A stretch of 41,646 bases of DNA from Flavobacterium sp. (GCF_027482425.1 NZ_JAIXWA010000074.1:1-41646), one strand, 5' to 3'. Positions 26,502-34,878 are shown, counted from the stretch's first letter. Notes: generated from the letters alone by a model not told the origin. Program-made: numbers and translations.

Positions 26502-26550
26502 ATCGGTGCCCCGATGAGCATTCCCAAAAATGTTGAAACAGTCCTTGGTT

Positions 26551-26558
26551 TACGTTTG
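26551..26558 (+). promoter_or_regulatory. Putative -7 element of hisS
   Basis: TACGTTTG fits TAnnTTTG, 48 bases upstream of the hisS ATG. A TTG at 26533-26535 is 15 bases upstream, shorter than the usual spacing. Confidence 0.45.
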
Positions 26559-26606
26559 CGAAATGTCCGATATTTGCAACGGTTTCTATGAAAATAACCT
26601 ACCCTT

Positions 26607-28013
26607 ATGGCACAAAAACCTGGACTTCCCACGGGAACACGCGATCTTTCATCCAATGAAGTGACCAAACGCAATTACATTATGAATGTCATGCGACGTC
26701 ATTTTGAATGTTTTGGTTACCAACCCATTGAAACACCTTCGTTTGAAAATGCATCAACCCTTATGGGCAAATATGGCGACGAAGGCGATCGCTTGATTTT
26801 TAAAATTCTCAACAGCGGAAATTATTTCTACGATAAAAATCGAATTCAACTCCCCGAATCTTTAGAGGCTTTACTATCGAATTCGGCAGAAACTATTTCG
26901 CTCGAGCAACGGGTAGAACTCAATCAGTTTACCGCCAAAATTTCCGATAAGGCCTTGCGTTATGACTTAACCGTGCCTTTTGCGCGCTATGTGGTCATGC
27001 ACCAAAACGAGTTGGCATTACCCTTCAAGCGATACCAAATCCAACCCGTATGGCGTGCTGATAAACCGCAAAAAGGACGTTTTCGCGAGTTTTACCAATG
27101 CGATGCCGATGTGGTAGGTTCGACCTCCTTGTGGCAAGAAGTAGAGTTGTTGCAACTGTATGATGCGGTATTTCACGATTTGGGTTTGCAAGGGGTGACC
27201 TTAAAACTCAACAACCGCAAAGTGTTGTCGGGAATTGCCGAAGTGATCGGCGCTTCCGATAAATTGATTGATTTTACGGTAGCTCTAGACAAATTAGATA
27301 AAATAGGAGAGACCGGAGTGAAAGACGAGATGTTGGCCAAGGGTATTCCCGCCGCTGCGCTCGATAAAGTACAACCGCTGTTCTCGTTTACGGGTACATT
27401 TTCGGAGAAATTGACCCAACTAGAAACGCTATTACAAATGTCTGAAATTGGATTAAAAGGCGTAGAGGAGCTGCGTTTTATTGGCGAACAAGTTGAAAAG
27501 TTAGGATTACAGCAAGCTACATTAGAATTGGATGTAACCTTGGCCCGTGGTTTAAACTATTATACCGGTGCTATTGTTGAGGTGGCCGCTCCCAAAGGGG
27601 TTCAAATGGGTTCCATCGGTGGTGGTGGTCGCTATGACGATTTGACTGGAATTTTCGGATTGAAAAATGTCAGTGGCGTTGGGATTTCTTTTGGGTTAGA
27701 CCGAATTTATTTGGTCTTGGAAGAATTGAATCTCTTTCCAGAAACGCTTCGTACGGCTCCCCATTTTTTATTTTTAAACTTAGGCAACAAGGAGGTCGAA
27801 GAAGCGATGCACGCCATTACCGCTTTGCGTCGACAAGGAATTAGTGCTGAACTATATCCGGATGCAGCCAAGTGGGATAAGCAATTCAAATATGCTGAAA
27901 AGCGCGGAGTTCTTTATGTCATTCGATCGATTGAAAATGCGATATATTCCGTTAAAAATATAGCTACGGGAGAAGTGTTAGCCTGTTCATGGGAGCAACT
28001 TACGACTTTATAA
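26607..28013 (+). CDS. hisS: Histidyl-tRNA synthetase
   Basis: A 468-residue class II synthetase charging tRNA-His. Key blocks: [13 protein letters not shown] at about 117-129, motif 2 with [20 protein letters not shown] at about 149-168, and the HisRS-specific [15 protein letters not shown] in the second half. Motif 3 is [12 protein letters not shown] and the anticodon-binding domain is C-terminal. It is longer than E. coli HisRS (424 residues), partly through a segment around residues 75-112 between motif 1 and LRYDLT, as seen in Bacteroidota enzymes. A single-gene unit with its own terminator. Confidence 0.97.
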   Translation: MAQKPGLPTGTRDLSSNEVTKRNYIMNVMRRHFECFGYQPIETPSFENASTLMGKYGDEGDRLIFKILNSGNYFYDKNRIQLPESLEALLSNSAETISLEQRVELNQFTAKISDKALRYDLTVPFARYVVMHQNELALPFKRYQIQPVWRADKPQKGRFREFYQCDADVVGSTSLWQEVELLQLYDAVFHDLGLQGVTLKLNNRKVLSGIAEVIGASDKLIDFTVALDKLDKIGETGVKDEMLAKGIPAAALDKVQPLFSFTGTFSEKLTQLETLLQMSEIGLKGVEELRFIGEQVEKLGLQQATLELDVTLARGLNYYTGAIVEVAAPKGVQMGSIGGGGRYDDLTGIFGLKNVSGVGISFGLDRIYLVLEELNLFPETLRTAPHFLFLNLGNKEVEEAMHAITALRRQGISAELYPDAAKWDKQFKYAEKRGVLYVIRSIENAIYSVKNIATGEVLACSWEQLTTL

Positions 28014-28032
28014 ACCGCATTATCTTTATATT

Positions 28033-28063
28033 AAAAATCACGTTGTATTGACGTGATTTTTTT
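28033..28063 (+). terminator. Terminator of hisS
   Basis: AAAATCACGT (28033-28042... stem) pairs with ACGTGATTTT (28051-28060), followed by T to 28063, about 20 bases after the hisS stop. Confidence 0.88.
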
Positions 28064-28074
28064 ATTTTAAAATG

Positions 28075-28105
28075 GAAAAGCCACACTGATCAGGTGTGGC
28101 TTTTC
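28075..28105 (-). terminator. Terminator of the large T9SS gene
   Basis: GAAAAGCCACAC (28075-28086) pairs perfectly with GTGTGGCTTTTC (28094-28105). On the minus strand it lies 28 bases past the stop at 28134 and runs into an A/T-rich tract. Confidence 0.85.
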
Positions 28106-28133
28106 GCGTCGTCAAATCAAAATTGTTTAAACC

Positions 28134-31100
28134 CTAATTAAAAACAATCTTTTTCGAGGTGGTTCCTTGGTCTGAAATGGCTTTGGCAATGTACGTTCCT
28201 GCGCTGATTCCGCGAACAGGAATTTGGATTTGGGTTTGATCTTGTCCCGTCACCTTGTATGACATTACTTCTTGTCCCAGCATATTATAAAGGACCACAG
28301 TATGTATTGTAGCGTCTACTACATAATTTTTAATTGTCAATTGTGTGTTGTTGTTGGTATAAACCATTTGCACTCCATTTTGTAGCGCATGATCATCGGT
28401 ATTTAAAGCTGTGGTGTTTTTGAAGGTCAACACAAAACGATTATCCGTATTGCCTTGTGGCACTTCCACTACAAAGGGTTGGTCGGTAATGTCATGGAAA
28501 ACACCATCTTGATTGTCCAAGATATAATAACGTTGGGTAGTAGGTAGATTCTCAACTGCATCAATCATAAATTTGATTTCACCCGTTACATAGGCTTTTA
28601 CTCCCAGAGGATACATCGTATTGATATCAAAATAATCCACTCCTTGTATCACCAAACGTTTGTTGTGGGCTACAAAATATACATCGTTGTTTTGGTTGTC
28701 AATAGTTTCAGCGTCATACCCATAATCATAATCATGAGAAGCTAAATCTTCCATAAAACCTAGTAAGATATTACGGTGGTAATTGTCTTTGGAGGTCATT
28801 CCCAAACGCAAACGTGCGTATTGATCGGCTACAACGGTGTCTTCTTCATTATTTCCAACATAGTTTTGCGTTGCATTTCCATGACGGAATAATGTATTGG
28901 AAGTTGCATTGTCCTCTCTTATGAAAGTACGGTGACTATTTTGGAAGGTAATATTTCCACCTGTTGTCGATCCTGCCACAAAGAAACCTTGTCCTACAGG
29001 AATAATTCTTCCTGGAATTTTGGTACTTGTACCAACTCCATTGATGCCTGCAGGTGCTAAAGGCCCAACACCCCCCGTCATATTGCGTACTGAATATCCT
29101 CCTTGATAACCTGTTAAGTTGTGGGTGTTATTACTTCCGGCATGTTCCCAGAAATAAAGCGTTCCCGTTGTGCTACTACTGTTGGTTGATATAAACAAAT
29201 TAGCATCAATAGCCGAAGGATACGGGTTTCCTGTTAGATTTAAATTACTTGGTGCAATAGGAATTGTAATGGTTCCATTATTGGGTTTCCCTACAAAGGT
29301 TAGGTTTTGATTTGCACTTACCGCGCCACTTCCTTTTAAGGTAAATCCTTCTCCGGTATTCAATGATCCGTTGGCACCTACCGATTGCCAGTTGGCATAA
29401 CTATTAGTTAGGTTTTGAAACTTGAATATCCAGTAGTTACTTAGGGTAATCGGTGCTGTAGGTGAGCCATTTAAGCCATTGGTCCATGTAATATTTTGTG
29501 GGGTAGCCGTGGTCCCGTCTTTCAATATACTGTTTACGGTAAAAGTACCGTTGTTGAAAGTGGTATTGATAGCGCTCACCGGCGAACTCCAATAATTGTA
29601 ATTAAATTGATTGCTCGTTCCTTGTTGGTCGCGTTCAATGGCACCGGCACTAGTAACATCTAGTTCACTTGCATTGGTTTGAATCAATTGCGAGCGTCCT
29701 TCTAAATCCAAAACGCCATCAATTTTTAAATACCAAGCATTTTGCAAACGCGTATCGTTGTTCATGGTCATACGTACTCCGGGATTGATGACCATTCCAA
29801 GGTCAGTACTATTGGTAGTCTCTGTGATATTGTGTCGCACATCCACGATATTCCAATCAAAATTGAGTACATCATTACCATTAATATCGCGAGAAGGGTC
29901 ATTAACAGCTGTCGCTAAACTTCCAGAACGAATGGTCACATAGGGCATAGGAGCTTCTTGTGGTGCAACAGCTTTTACATTGAATAAGCGTAAACCTGAT
30001 CCTGTGTCTATGGTTGGTGTTGTATAGTTGTCGGCAATATCCCCACGATAAGTATCCATTCGATAGTAACGAAGCAAAGTGGCATAGTTGAGTGATCCTA
30101 CATTTAAAGGGATAAATGTTCCACGAACTTGTGAACTATTGTTAAAAATTTCTTGGTTGATGATGCGTTGGAATTGGGAAGTGGATAAGTTGGTGTTAAA
30201 TACCCTTACTTCATCCATTTTTCCAAAGAAAAACATATTGCTTGCTCCTGGATTTCTACCCAAAGTCAAATTGCTCGTATCGGCATTGATGGAGCCTGAA
30301 ACACTGAAGGTTTGGGGGTCGCCATTCACAAAAATAGTTAAGGTGCCAGCGCCCAATGTAATACCTACATGATACCAACGACTTGTGTCTAAAGTTGCAA
30401 CATTAGTATACGCATAAGCATTTCCGTTAATAACCACTTGTAATTGTCGGGTAGCACTCACTCGAATGTAACAGTTATTTTGACCTACAACTACCCCTGT
30501 TCCAGAGAAAGCAGGATTTAAGGATATCCATGCCATTAAGGTTAGGTTAGATAGACCCCCTAAAATTGGCGTGTCTTCTGCAAAATCATTTCGTCCATCA
30601 AAAGATAAATACAGCTTTTGGTCCAAATTGCGCGGTGAACCCCAAAGACTAGAGTTAGTGTCGAAAGTATCTATAAGACCATCCGTATCGCCATCGGCCC
30701 ATCCATCAATTCGGCCATCAATATTGGTATCTAAAGAGGCATAAATTCCATGGGTGATATCAAATACACTATCTGCATTAGAGTCCAATTGCAAATAGTC
30801 CCCGACTCCATTATTGTCAGTATCTTGGGCATACGCTTTGGCACTTACCCCAAATCCGGTTAGATTATCATGGATGTCCATGATTCCATCCCCATCGGCA
30901 TCGGTATAATCTCCACTTCCATTGCCGTCGATATCACCATCTCCAAAAAGGATGCCCGCTTCATCGGTGTCAAATAGTGAGTCGTTATCGCTATCCAAAT
31001 CAATATAGTTAGGTACTGAATCGCCATCTGAATTTAATACCACATAGGTACTGCCTGAAATCATTGATTCAATGTAATCGTTAATTCCATTGTTGTTAGC

Positions 31101-32927
31101 ATCCATCCATCGGGCAGAGTCTGTTTTGTCCATAGTCCCTGTTTGGTTACTCAAATTATGGAATCGATTTTCTTCAATATCAGGAATACCATCATTGTCG
31201 GAATCTAAATCATTCAAATCAGCTACTCCATCTCCGTCGGAGTCAATACAAGTTTGGTTAATAGTAATTAGAATATCGTCAATGAAGTTTCCTACCGATT
31301 GATCGCCAGAAGCGGTTGGACCCGCTTGGAAAGTTAAAACAATTTGGCGCATGCCCGATGGAATAATGTAGGTCCCCGAGTAGGTTGCCCATGAGGTGTT
31401 TCCCGAAACCATTGTAACAATGGGTGAAGAGGCTAGGGCATTGGCCAACGAAGAGCCAAATTTCACGAAAGCCGTATCAGTTCCGCTTCGACCACGGTGA
31501 CGAATTGACCAGTTAATTGTTCCACCCGCGCCATTCAAACAAAAAGTTTGGTATAGTACACCAGGGACATTGGCATTTAACTCCGCAAATTGATTTCCAG
31601 CTGCAGCAGGTACACCGTTAAATCCGGTACTCCATATTTCTATCACATTTTCAGCACTGGTTTGCCATCCTGTTACATTAGCAGTGGGTACAAAAGAAAA
31701 TGAGTTGGCAGCTATAACAGGCGTCTCAAAACTCCCATTTTGAAAAGGGTCCATAGTGCAGGCTCTACATTCATCAATATCGCGAATGCCATCATTATCG
31801 TCATCTAAATCACTTCCAGCATCGATTATGTCTCCATCAGCATCGTTCATTCCGTTTCCTTGAATATTATAACTAAAGGAAGTAAAGTTTGGGTCGTTCG
31901 TGTTGAACGTTACAGTTGCGTTGCGAACTCCAAAAGCGCTAGGGTTGAACGTAATTGTAAATGTTGTACTATTCCCGCTATTCACTATTGTGGTTGGTGC
32001 TGTTGTTACTGAAAAATCACCGGCATTCACTCCAGTAATAGTCAACCCTGAAATGATTAGTCCAGCTTGACTCGCTGTATTCTGAATGGTGTAGGTTCGG
32101 CTTAGAGTTCCATTTACTATATCGGTACTACCAAAAAAAGTATGATTGGCAATGGCAGGGATACTAGCCCCATTAGCAATTACATTTCCATTTCCTCGTA
32201 CAACCAAATTTGGGGTCGCATAGGTAATTCGTATTTGTCCGTTGCCACCATTTCCACCCCGGTAAGAAGCATTATCATTACTTCCACCGCCACCGCCACC
32301 GGGTATAGCGCCATCACTTCCATTATCATCTGTTGATCCAGCACCACCAGCACCACCGCTGTTAGCCCCGTTTCCTCCATTTCCTCCGCCACTACCTGAA
32401 CCTGCAGCACCATTATTACCGTTAGATGTGGCTTGGTTACCGAAACTACTCGATGCTAATCCACGGTTGGATGGAGCAGTTGTTGTATTGTTATTTCCTC
32501 TGCCTCCTCCATTGCCGAGAGTTCCTGAAGTATTATTGGTAGGTACAGCATTAGTTCCTGTAGCATTGAACCAAGAATTTTGACCATTCCCCGCATTTGC
32601 AGTAGAATTTGCTAGTGCACCCGCGCCACCGCTTCCTACAAAATAGAAATAGGTAGTATTTGGAGTTACGGTGTGAACCCCTCGGGCATAAGCACCTCCG
32701 CCACCACCTGTACCTCCATTGGTACTAGAGCTGTTGCTATTTCCACCACCACCACCTGCACCCCAGGATTCTATTGTTACCGAAGTAACCCCTGGTGGTA
32801 CGGTAAAAGACCCGCTACCAGTGGTGTTAATAATATCTGTTCTAGTCTGTGCTATCACTAGTGTTGTGACTAGTAATGCTATCAAAAGGGTTAACCTTTT
32901 AAACGTCAGGAATAGTATTGTTTTCAT
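28134..32927 (-). CDS. Large T9SS-secreted surface protein with Gly-rich, TSP3-like and LamG domains
   Basis: A 1597-residue protein from the ATG at 32927, chosen over an upstream frame-open Met because MKTILFL begins the signal peptide (about 1-27, ending VIAQ). Order: a Gly-rich module opened by FTVPPGVTSVTIESWGAGGG (about 35-235); a choice-of-anchor-like beta domain with NAGDFSVTTAPT and ITFNPSAFGVRNATVTF; DxDxDG calcium-binding (thrombospondin type 3-like) repeats on both sides of a jelly-roll-like region (GSFETPVI...VTGWQT); a LamG/concanavalin-like domain (LYLSFDGRNDFAED...TLMAWISL); a long region of unknown fold; and a C-terminal type A sorting domain ending GTYIAKAISDQGTTSKKIVFN. It is exported through T9SS and probably adhesive. 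It has a promoter at 32972 and a paired repeat upstream. Confidence 0.93.
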   Translation of the reverse strand: MKTILFLTFKRLTLLIALLVTTLVIAQTRTDIINTTGSGSFTVPPGVTSVTIESWGAGGGGGNSNSSSTNGGTGGGGGAYARGVHTVTPNTTYFYFVGSGGAGALANSTANAGNGQNSWFNATGTNAVPTNNTSGTLGNGGGRGNNNTTTAPSNRGLASSSFGNQATSNGNNGAAGSGSGGGNGGNGANSGGAGGAGSTDDNGSDGAIPGGGGGGSNDNASYRGGNGGNGQIRITYATPNLVVRGNGNVIANGASIPAIANHTFFGSTDIVNGTLSRTYTIQNTASQAGLIISGLTITGVNAGDFSVTTAPTTIVNSGNSTTFTITFNPSAFGVRNATVTFNTNDPNFTSFSYNIQGNGMNDADGDIIDAGSDLDDDNDGIRDIDECRACTMDPFQNGSFETPVIAANSFSFVPTANVTGWQTSAENVIEIWSTGFNGVPAAAGNQFAELNANVPGVLYQTFCLNGAGGTINWSIRHRGRSGTDTAFVKFGSSLANALASSPIVTMVSGNTSWATYSGTYIIPSGMRQIVLTFQAGPTASGDQSVGNFIDDILITINQTCIDSDGDGVADLNDLDSDNDGIPDIEENRFHNLSNQTGTMDKTDSARWMDANNNGINDYIESMISGSTYVVLNSDGDSVPNYIDLDSDNDSLFDTDEAGILFGDGDIDGNGSGDYTDADGDGIMDIHDNLTGFGVSAKAYAQDTDNNGVGDYLQLDSNADSVFDITHGIYASLDTNIDGRIDGWADGDTDGLIDTFDTNSSLWGSPRNLDQKLYLSFDGRNDFAEDTPILGGLSNLTLMAWISLNPAFSGTGVVVGQNNCYIRVSATRQLQVVINGNAYAYTNVATLDTSRWYHVGITLGAGTLTIFVNGDPQTFSVSGSINADTSNLTLGRNPGASNMFFFGKMDEVRVFNTNLSTSQFQRIINQEIFNNSSQVRGTFIPLNVGSLNYATLLRYYRMDTYRGDIADNYTTPTIDTGSGLRLFNVKAVAPQEAPMPYVTIRSGSLATAVNDPSRDINGNDVLNFDWNIVDVRHNITETTNSTDLGMVINPGVRMTMNNDTRLQNAWYLKIDGVLDLEGRSQLIQTNASELDVTSAGAIERDQQGTSNQFNYNYWSSPVSAINTTFNNGTFTVNSILKDGTTATPQNITWTNGLNGSPTAPITLSNYWIFKFQNLTNSYANWQSVGANGSLNTGEGFTLKGSGAVSANQNLTFVGKPNNGTITIPIAPSNLNLTGNPYPSAIDANLFISTNSSSTTGTLYFWEHAGSNNTHNLTGYQGGYSVRNMTGGVGPLAPAGINGVGTSTKIPGRIIPVGQGFFVAGSTTGGNITFQNSHRTFIREDNATSNTLFRHGNATQNYVGNNEEDTVVADQYARLRLGMTSKDNYHRNILLGFMEDLASHDYDYGYDAETIDNQNNDVYFVAHNKRLVIQGVDYFDINTMYPLGVKAYVTGEIKFMIDAVENLPTTQRYYILDNQDGVFHDITDQPFVVEVPQGNTDNRFVLTFKNTTALNTDDHALQNGVQMVYTNNNTQLTIKNYVVDATIHTVVLYNMLGQEVMSYKVTGQDQTQIQIPVRGISAGTYIAKAISDQGTTSKKIVFN

Positions 32928-32971
32928 GACAGTAGACGTTAGTTTTTTGTTTTCATTTTGATTTGACACCA

Positions 32972-32979
32972 CAAATATA
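32972..32979 (-). promoter_or_regulatory. Putative -7 element of the large T9SS gene
   Basis: Minus-strand TATATTTG, a full match to TAnnTTTG, 44 bases upstream of the start codon. The paired repeat at 32998-33033 begins 18 bases further upstream, over the expected -33 region. Confidence 0.6.
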
Positions 32980-32997
32980 GAAACGGCTTTCTAAATT

Positions 32998-33033
32998 ATC
33001 GATAAAAAGCATTAAAAATCGATAAAAAGCATT
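32998..33033 (-). repeat. Paired ATCGATAAAA direct repeat, operator-like
   Basis: Two identical 16-bp copies, ATCGATAAAAAGCATT, at 32998-33013 and 33018-33033, exactly 20 bp apart. They match the pair at 10104-10139 in motif and period. They cover the position where the -33 element of the large T9SS gene should be. Confidence 0.65.
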
Positions 33034-33141
33034 TAAATGAAAAATAAATAATAAAATTCTTACAAATAAAAATGAATTTCTGTTTTTAACTTTTCATCGA
33101 CGTAAGGAGAGTAAATAATTGAGAGTTGCGTGGTTATATCC

Positions 33142-33173
33142 AAAAAAAAACAGCCTGATGAAATCAGACTGTT
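33142..33173 (-). terminator. Terminator downstream of the tRNA remnant
   Basis: AACAGCCTGAT (33149-33159) pairs with ATCAGACTGTT (33163-33173) with one mismatch. On the minus strand it ends in nine T (33142-33150). It lies 12 bases past the tRNA 3' end, as expected for the original tRNA gene. Confidence 0.88.
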
Positions 33174-33185
33174 AATAAAATCCAG

Positions 33186-33225
33186 TAGCGAGAGGGAGAT
33201 TTGAACTCCCGACCTCAGGGTTATG
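33186..33225 (-). pseudogene. 3' half of a tRNA gene with CAT anticodon; probable attachment site
   Basis: Reading the minus strand from 33225: anticodon CAT, loop AA, anticodon-stem 3' strand CCCTG, variable loop AGGTC, T-stem GGGAG, loop TTCAAAT, T-stem CTCCC, acceptor 3' strand TCTCGCT and discriminator A at 33186. All lengths are canonical. The 5' half is missing: the anticodon-stem partner CAGGG is not present beyond the loop, and no D arm follows. CAT means tRNA-Met or the tRNA-Ile precursor. A break in the anticodon loop with the native terminator kept is typical of the far end of an element integrated into a tRNA gene. The intact tRNA is expected at the other end, outside the window. 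Confidence 0.82.
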
Positions 33226-33230
33226 AAAAT

Positions 33231-33281
33231 AATTAAACCTTTGAAATCCTCAATAATTACGGCACACATTATTGGATATTG
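33231..33281. repeat. Imperfect ~51-bp direct repeat, left copy
   Basis: Directly beside the tRNA remnant. It aligns with 34507-34558 at an offset of 1277 bases: AATTAAA, TTGAAATC, TCAA, AATTA, GGCA and ATTGGATA are shared in order, with about seven substitutions and one gap. The 469-bp gap 32928-33396 also holds the T9SS promoter, the ATCGAT pair, the terminator and a decamer repeat. Confidence 0.6.
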
Positions 33282-33297
33282 TTCGTTTTTATCACTT

Positions 33298-33320
33298 TTC
33301 CTTACTCTATTTCCTTACTC
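33298..33320. repeat. Tandem decamer TTCCTTACTC
   Basis: TTCCTTACTC at 33298-33307 and 33311-33320, separated by TAT. A short inverted repeat (CACTTTT at 33293-33299, AAAAGTG at 33333-33339) brackets it. The place, about 75-100 bp inside the element end, is where integrases often have arm-type binding sites. Confidence 0.45.
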
Positions 33321-33396
33321 CGGTTTTTAAGTAAAAGTGTTTTTATAATATTTTTAATGGTTTAACAATTAAAATTATTTAAGAACAGGTTTAGTA

Positions 33397-33699
33397 TTAT
33401 TTATTGTTTTTATTCTTCTCACATTGAATAATTGCACCAGCAGCACCCGCATATATTTTGTAGCATTTGTCCCATTTTCTATACTCTTCATTAGTCATAC
33501 CTGTATATGAATTAGGATTGTCTTTTTTCAAAAGTAAATCTACACAATCACAAGCACCTTGTTTTTCTTTATTATCAGCCATAGCTCCTATAATTAACAA
33601 TAGAAATAAAACGCCAAAAATACTAACACTTTTTTTTTGTTTTGGGCTTGCGCCAGACCACCATCTTGTTATTGAATTTCCATTTTCTTTGTTTTCCAT
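33397..33699 (-). CDS. Small Cys-containing membrane protein, unknown
   Basis: A 100-residue protein: a polar start (MENKENGNSITRWWSG), one helix at about residues 24-40 (VSIFGVLFLLLIIGAMA), then a soluble tail with four cysteines (ACDCVDLL, DKCYKIY, IIQCEKN). No family recognised. The CDC and later Cys could form disulphides if the tail is outside the cytoplasm. It is the last of three closely spaced minus-strand genes (gaps of 4 and 13 bp) that open the island. Base composition is clearly more AT-rich than in the genes left of the tRNA remnant. Confidence 0.75.
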   Translation of the reverse strand: MENKENGNSITRWWSGASPKQKKSVSIFGVLFLLLIIGAMADNKEKQGACDCVDLLLKKDNPNSYTGMTNEEYRKWDKCYKIYAGAAGAIIQCEKNKNNK

Positions 33700-33712
33700 A
33701 TCTTATATATAT

Positions 33713-34108
33713 TTAATTTACTTTTTTTAATGGTTCTGTTCTTAATGTTTCCCCAAATTGAACATAAACTAATTTGTCTCCGGATTCTAAATAATATGTA
33801 TTCGGATTATTACATCCATTGACACAAATTTGAACCACATTATGTTTTCCCTCTTCAAAATAGATTTCATATTTTAAGCCATCAGATTTGGGAAGATTTT
33901 TATAACCGCCTTTTTTGTCATATGTATAGCATAGGTTGTCTGAACTAAAAAAAGTGTAAGTGCTAACACTTCCCAACCCCATTTCAGATAAATCATAGGG
34001 ATGTTCCCATTCGGTGTTACGAATCAAATCCATTCCTTCCTGTGCGGAACTAATTTTATTTTTACAACTAAAAAATAAGAATGTAAAACATAAAAAGAAT
34101 ATTTTCAT
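33713..34108 (-). CDS. Lipoprotein of unknown function
   Basis: A 131-residue protein from the ATG at 34108 (MKIFFLCFTFLFFSC); an earlier frame-open Met at 34123 would overlap the upstream gene. The lipobox LFFSC places the lipidated Cys at residue 15, followed by KNK. The mature part is rich in Tyr and Gly (SVSTYTFFSSDNLCYTYDKKGGYKNL) and contains a Cys pair (QICVNGCNNP). I recognise no family. A beta-rich small outer-membrane or periplasmic lipoprotein is the reasonable description. Middle gene of the three-gene unit. Confidence 0.78.
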   Translation of the reverse strand: MKIFFLCFTFLFFSCKNKISSAQEGMDLIRNTEWEHPYDLSEMGLGSVSTYTFFSSDNLCYTYDKKGGYKNLPKSDGLKYEIYFEEGKHNVVQICVNGCNNPNTYYLESGDKLVYVQFGETLRTEPLKKVN

Positions 34109-34112
34109 TATT

Positions 34113-34448
34113 TTATTTACCATAACTACTGAAAAAAGTGTTTGTTGAGTTTGATAATTTATTGTCTTCTAATGTGTATTGCCCTGCAATATTTCTATTG
34201 AAATCACATCCACTATTGTTAGGGTTTATAGTAATTTTGTTACCTTGAAAAGTCCAAGTTCCCTCTCCTTGACAACCTCTTGCAAAATCATCTCGTGAAG
34301 CTTTTTGAAATGTTTCATATTGTCCGTTCATTTGAAATTGAATATAGATATATCCTGAATTATATAATTTGCCTTCTAAAGTTTCTCCGGATTTTTGACA
34401 AGATATTGTTAAAAAAACAATACAAAAAAATAGACATAGTTTTTTCAT
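34113..34448 (-). CDS. Lipoprotein, possibly lipocalin-like
   Basis: A 111-residue protein from the ATG at 34448, whose signal MKKLCLFFCIVFLTISC ends in a lipobox with Cys at residue 17. The mature region contains GEGTWTFQGNKITI and AGQYTLEDNKLS. The G-x-W ... alternating strand pattern is like the small lipocalin-like lipoproteins of Bacteroidota, but this is a weak match. It is first of the three-gene unit. The segment upstream (34449-34656) contains the right copy of the direct repeat and no gene. Confidence 0.78.
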   Translation of the reverse strand: MKKLCLFFCIVFLTISCQKSGETLEGKLYNSGYIYIQFQMNGQYETFQKASRDDFARGCQGEGTWTFQGNKITINPNNSGCDFNRNIAGQYTLEDNKLSNSTNTFFSSYGK

Positions 34449-34506
34449 AAAAAATTTATTTAGAATTGATTGCAATATACACTTTATTGTAAAAAAACTA
34501 AAAAAA

Positions 34507-34558
34507 AATTAAATTTTTTGAAATCTTCAACAATTAAGGCATTCAATATTGGATAATG
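34507..34558. repeat. Imperfect ~51-bp direct repeat, right copy
   Basis: Partner of 33231-33281. Together the copies bracket the three small minus-strand genes. There is no tRNA sequence beside this copy. Confidence 0.6.
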
Positions 34559-34656
34559 ATATTTTTATTTACATCACTATAAATTCAAATAATGGAAATA
34601 TTTTTGACTTGTTTAGGAGTAGTTTTTGGTTTGTAATATTTATAAATAAAACCAAA

Positions 34657-34878
34657 ATGAAAAAACAAAAAAACTCCAACCTATCTTTTACGATAAACAT
34701 AAAAGATTACAATAACAACGAGGATATTATTAACTACCTAATTAAAGCAATAACCACTTCGTTAGAACTTAATGACGATAATAAGTTTCTGTCTGATATG
34801 AAGGATGCCAATGAAATAAATTTATCATTAAAGAAAAACTTAAAGATAAAGATTAAGGATTGCGGGTGTGGTCAGTAA
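34657..34878 (+). CDS. Small soluble protein ending in a CGCGQ motif, unknown
   Basis: A 73-residue protein from the ATG at 34657 (MKKQKNSNLSF). The frame is open 36 codons upstream, but that part reads as a low-complexity hydrophobic stretch overlapping the direct repeat. The body is charged and Asn-rich (INIKDYNNNEDIINYLIKAITTSLEL); the end is KIKDCGCGQ. Two Cys at the extreme C-terminus could bind metal or be modified. No family recognised. It converges with the methyltransferase gene with no base between the stop codons. Might be a spurious frame, but start, length and composition look coding. Confidence 0.6.
   Translation: MKKQKNSNLSFTINIKDYNNNEDIINYLIKAITTSLELNDDNKFLSDMKDANEINLSLKKNLKIKIKDCGCGQ

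Noticed and set aside
32180..32860. Simple-sequence repeat region rich in CCACC/GGTGG
   Set aside because: It is explained by the Gly-rich module of the large T9SS protein, with codon variation typical of coding sequence.
33186..33225. A complete tRNA gene
   Set aside because: The bases past the anticodon (33226 onward) do not supply the CAGGG stem partner, a D arm or an acceptor 5' strand.
33060..33269. 69-codon open frame on the minus strand across the tRNA remnant
   Set aside because: It runs through the terminator hairpin and tRNA stems, has no coding-like composition, and its frame is a by-product of those structures.
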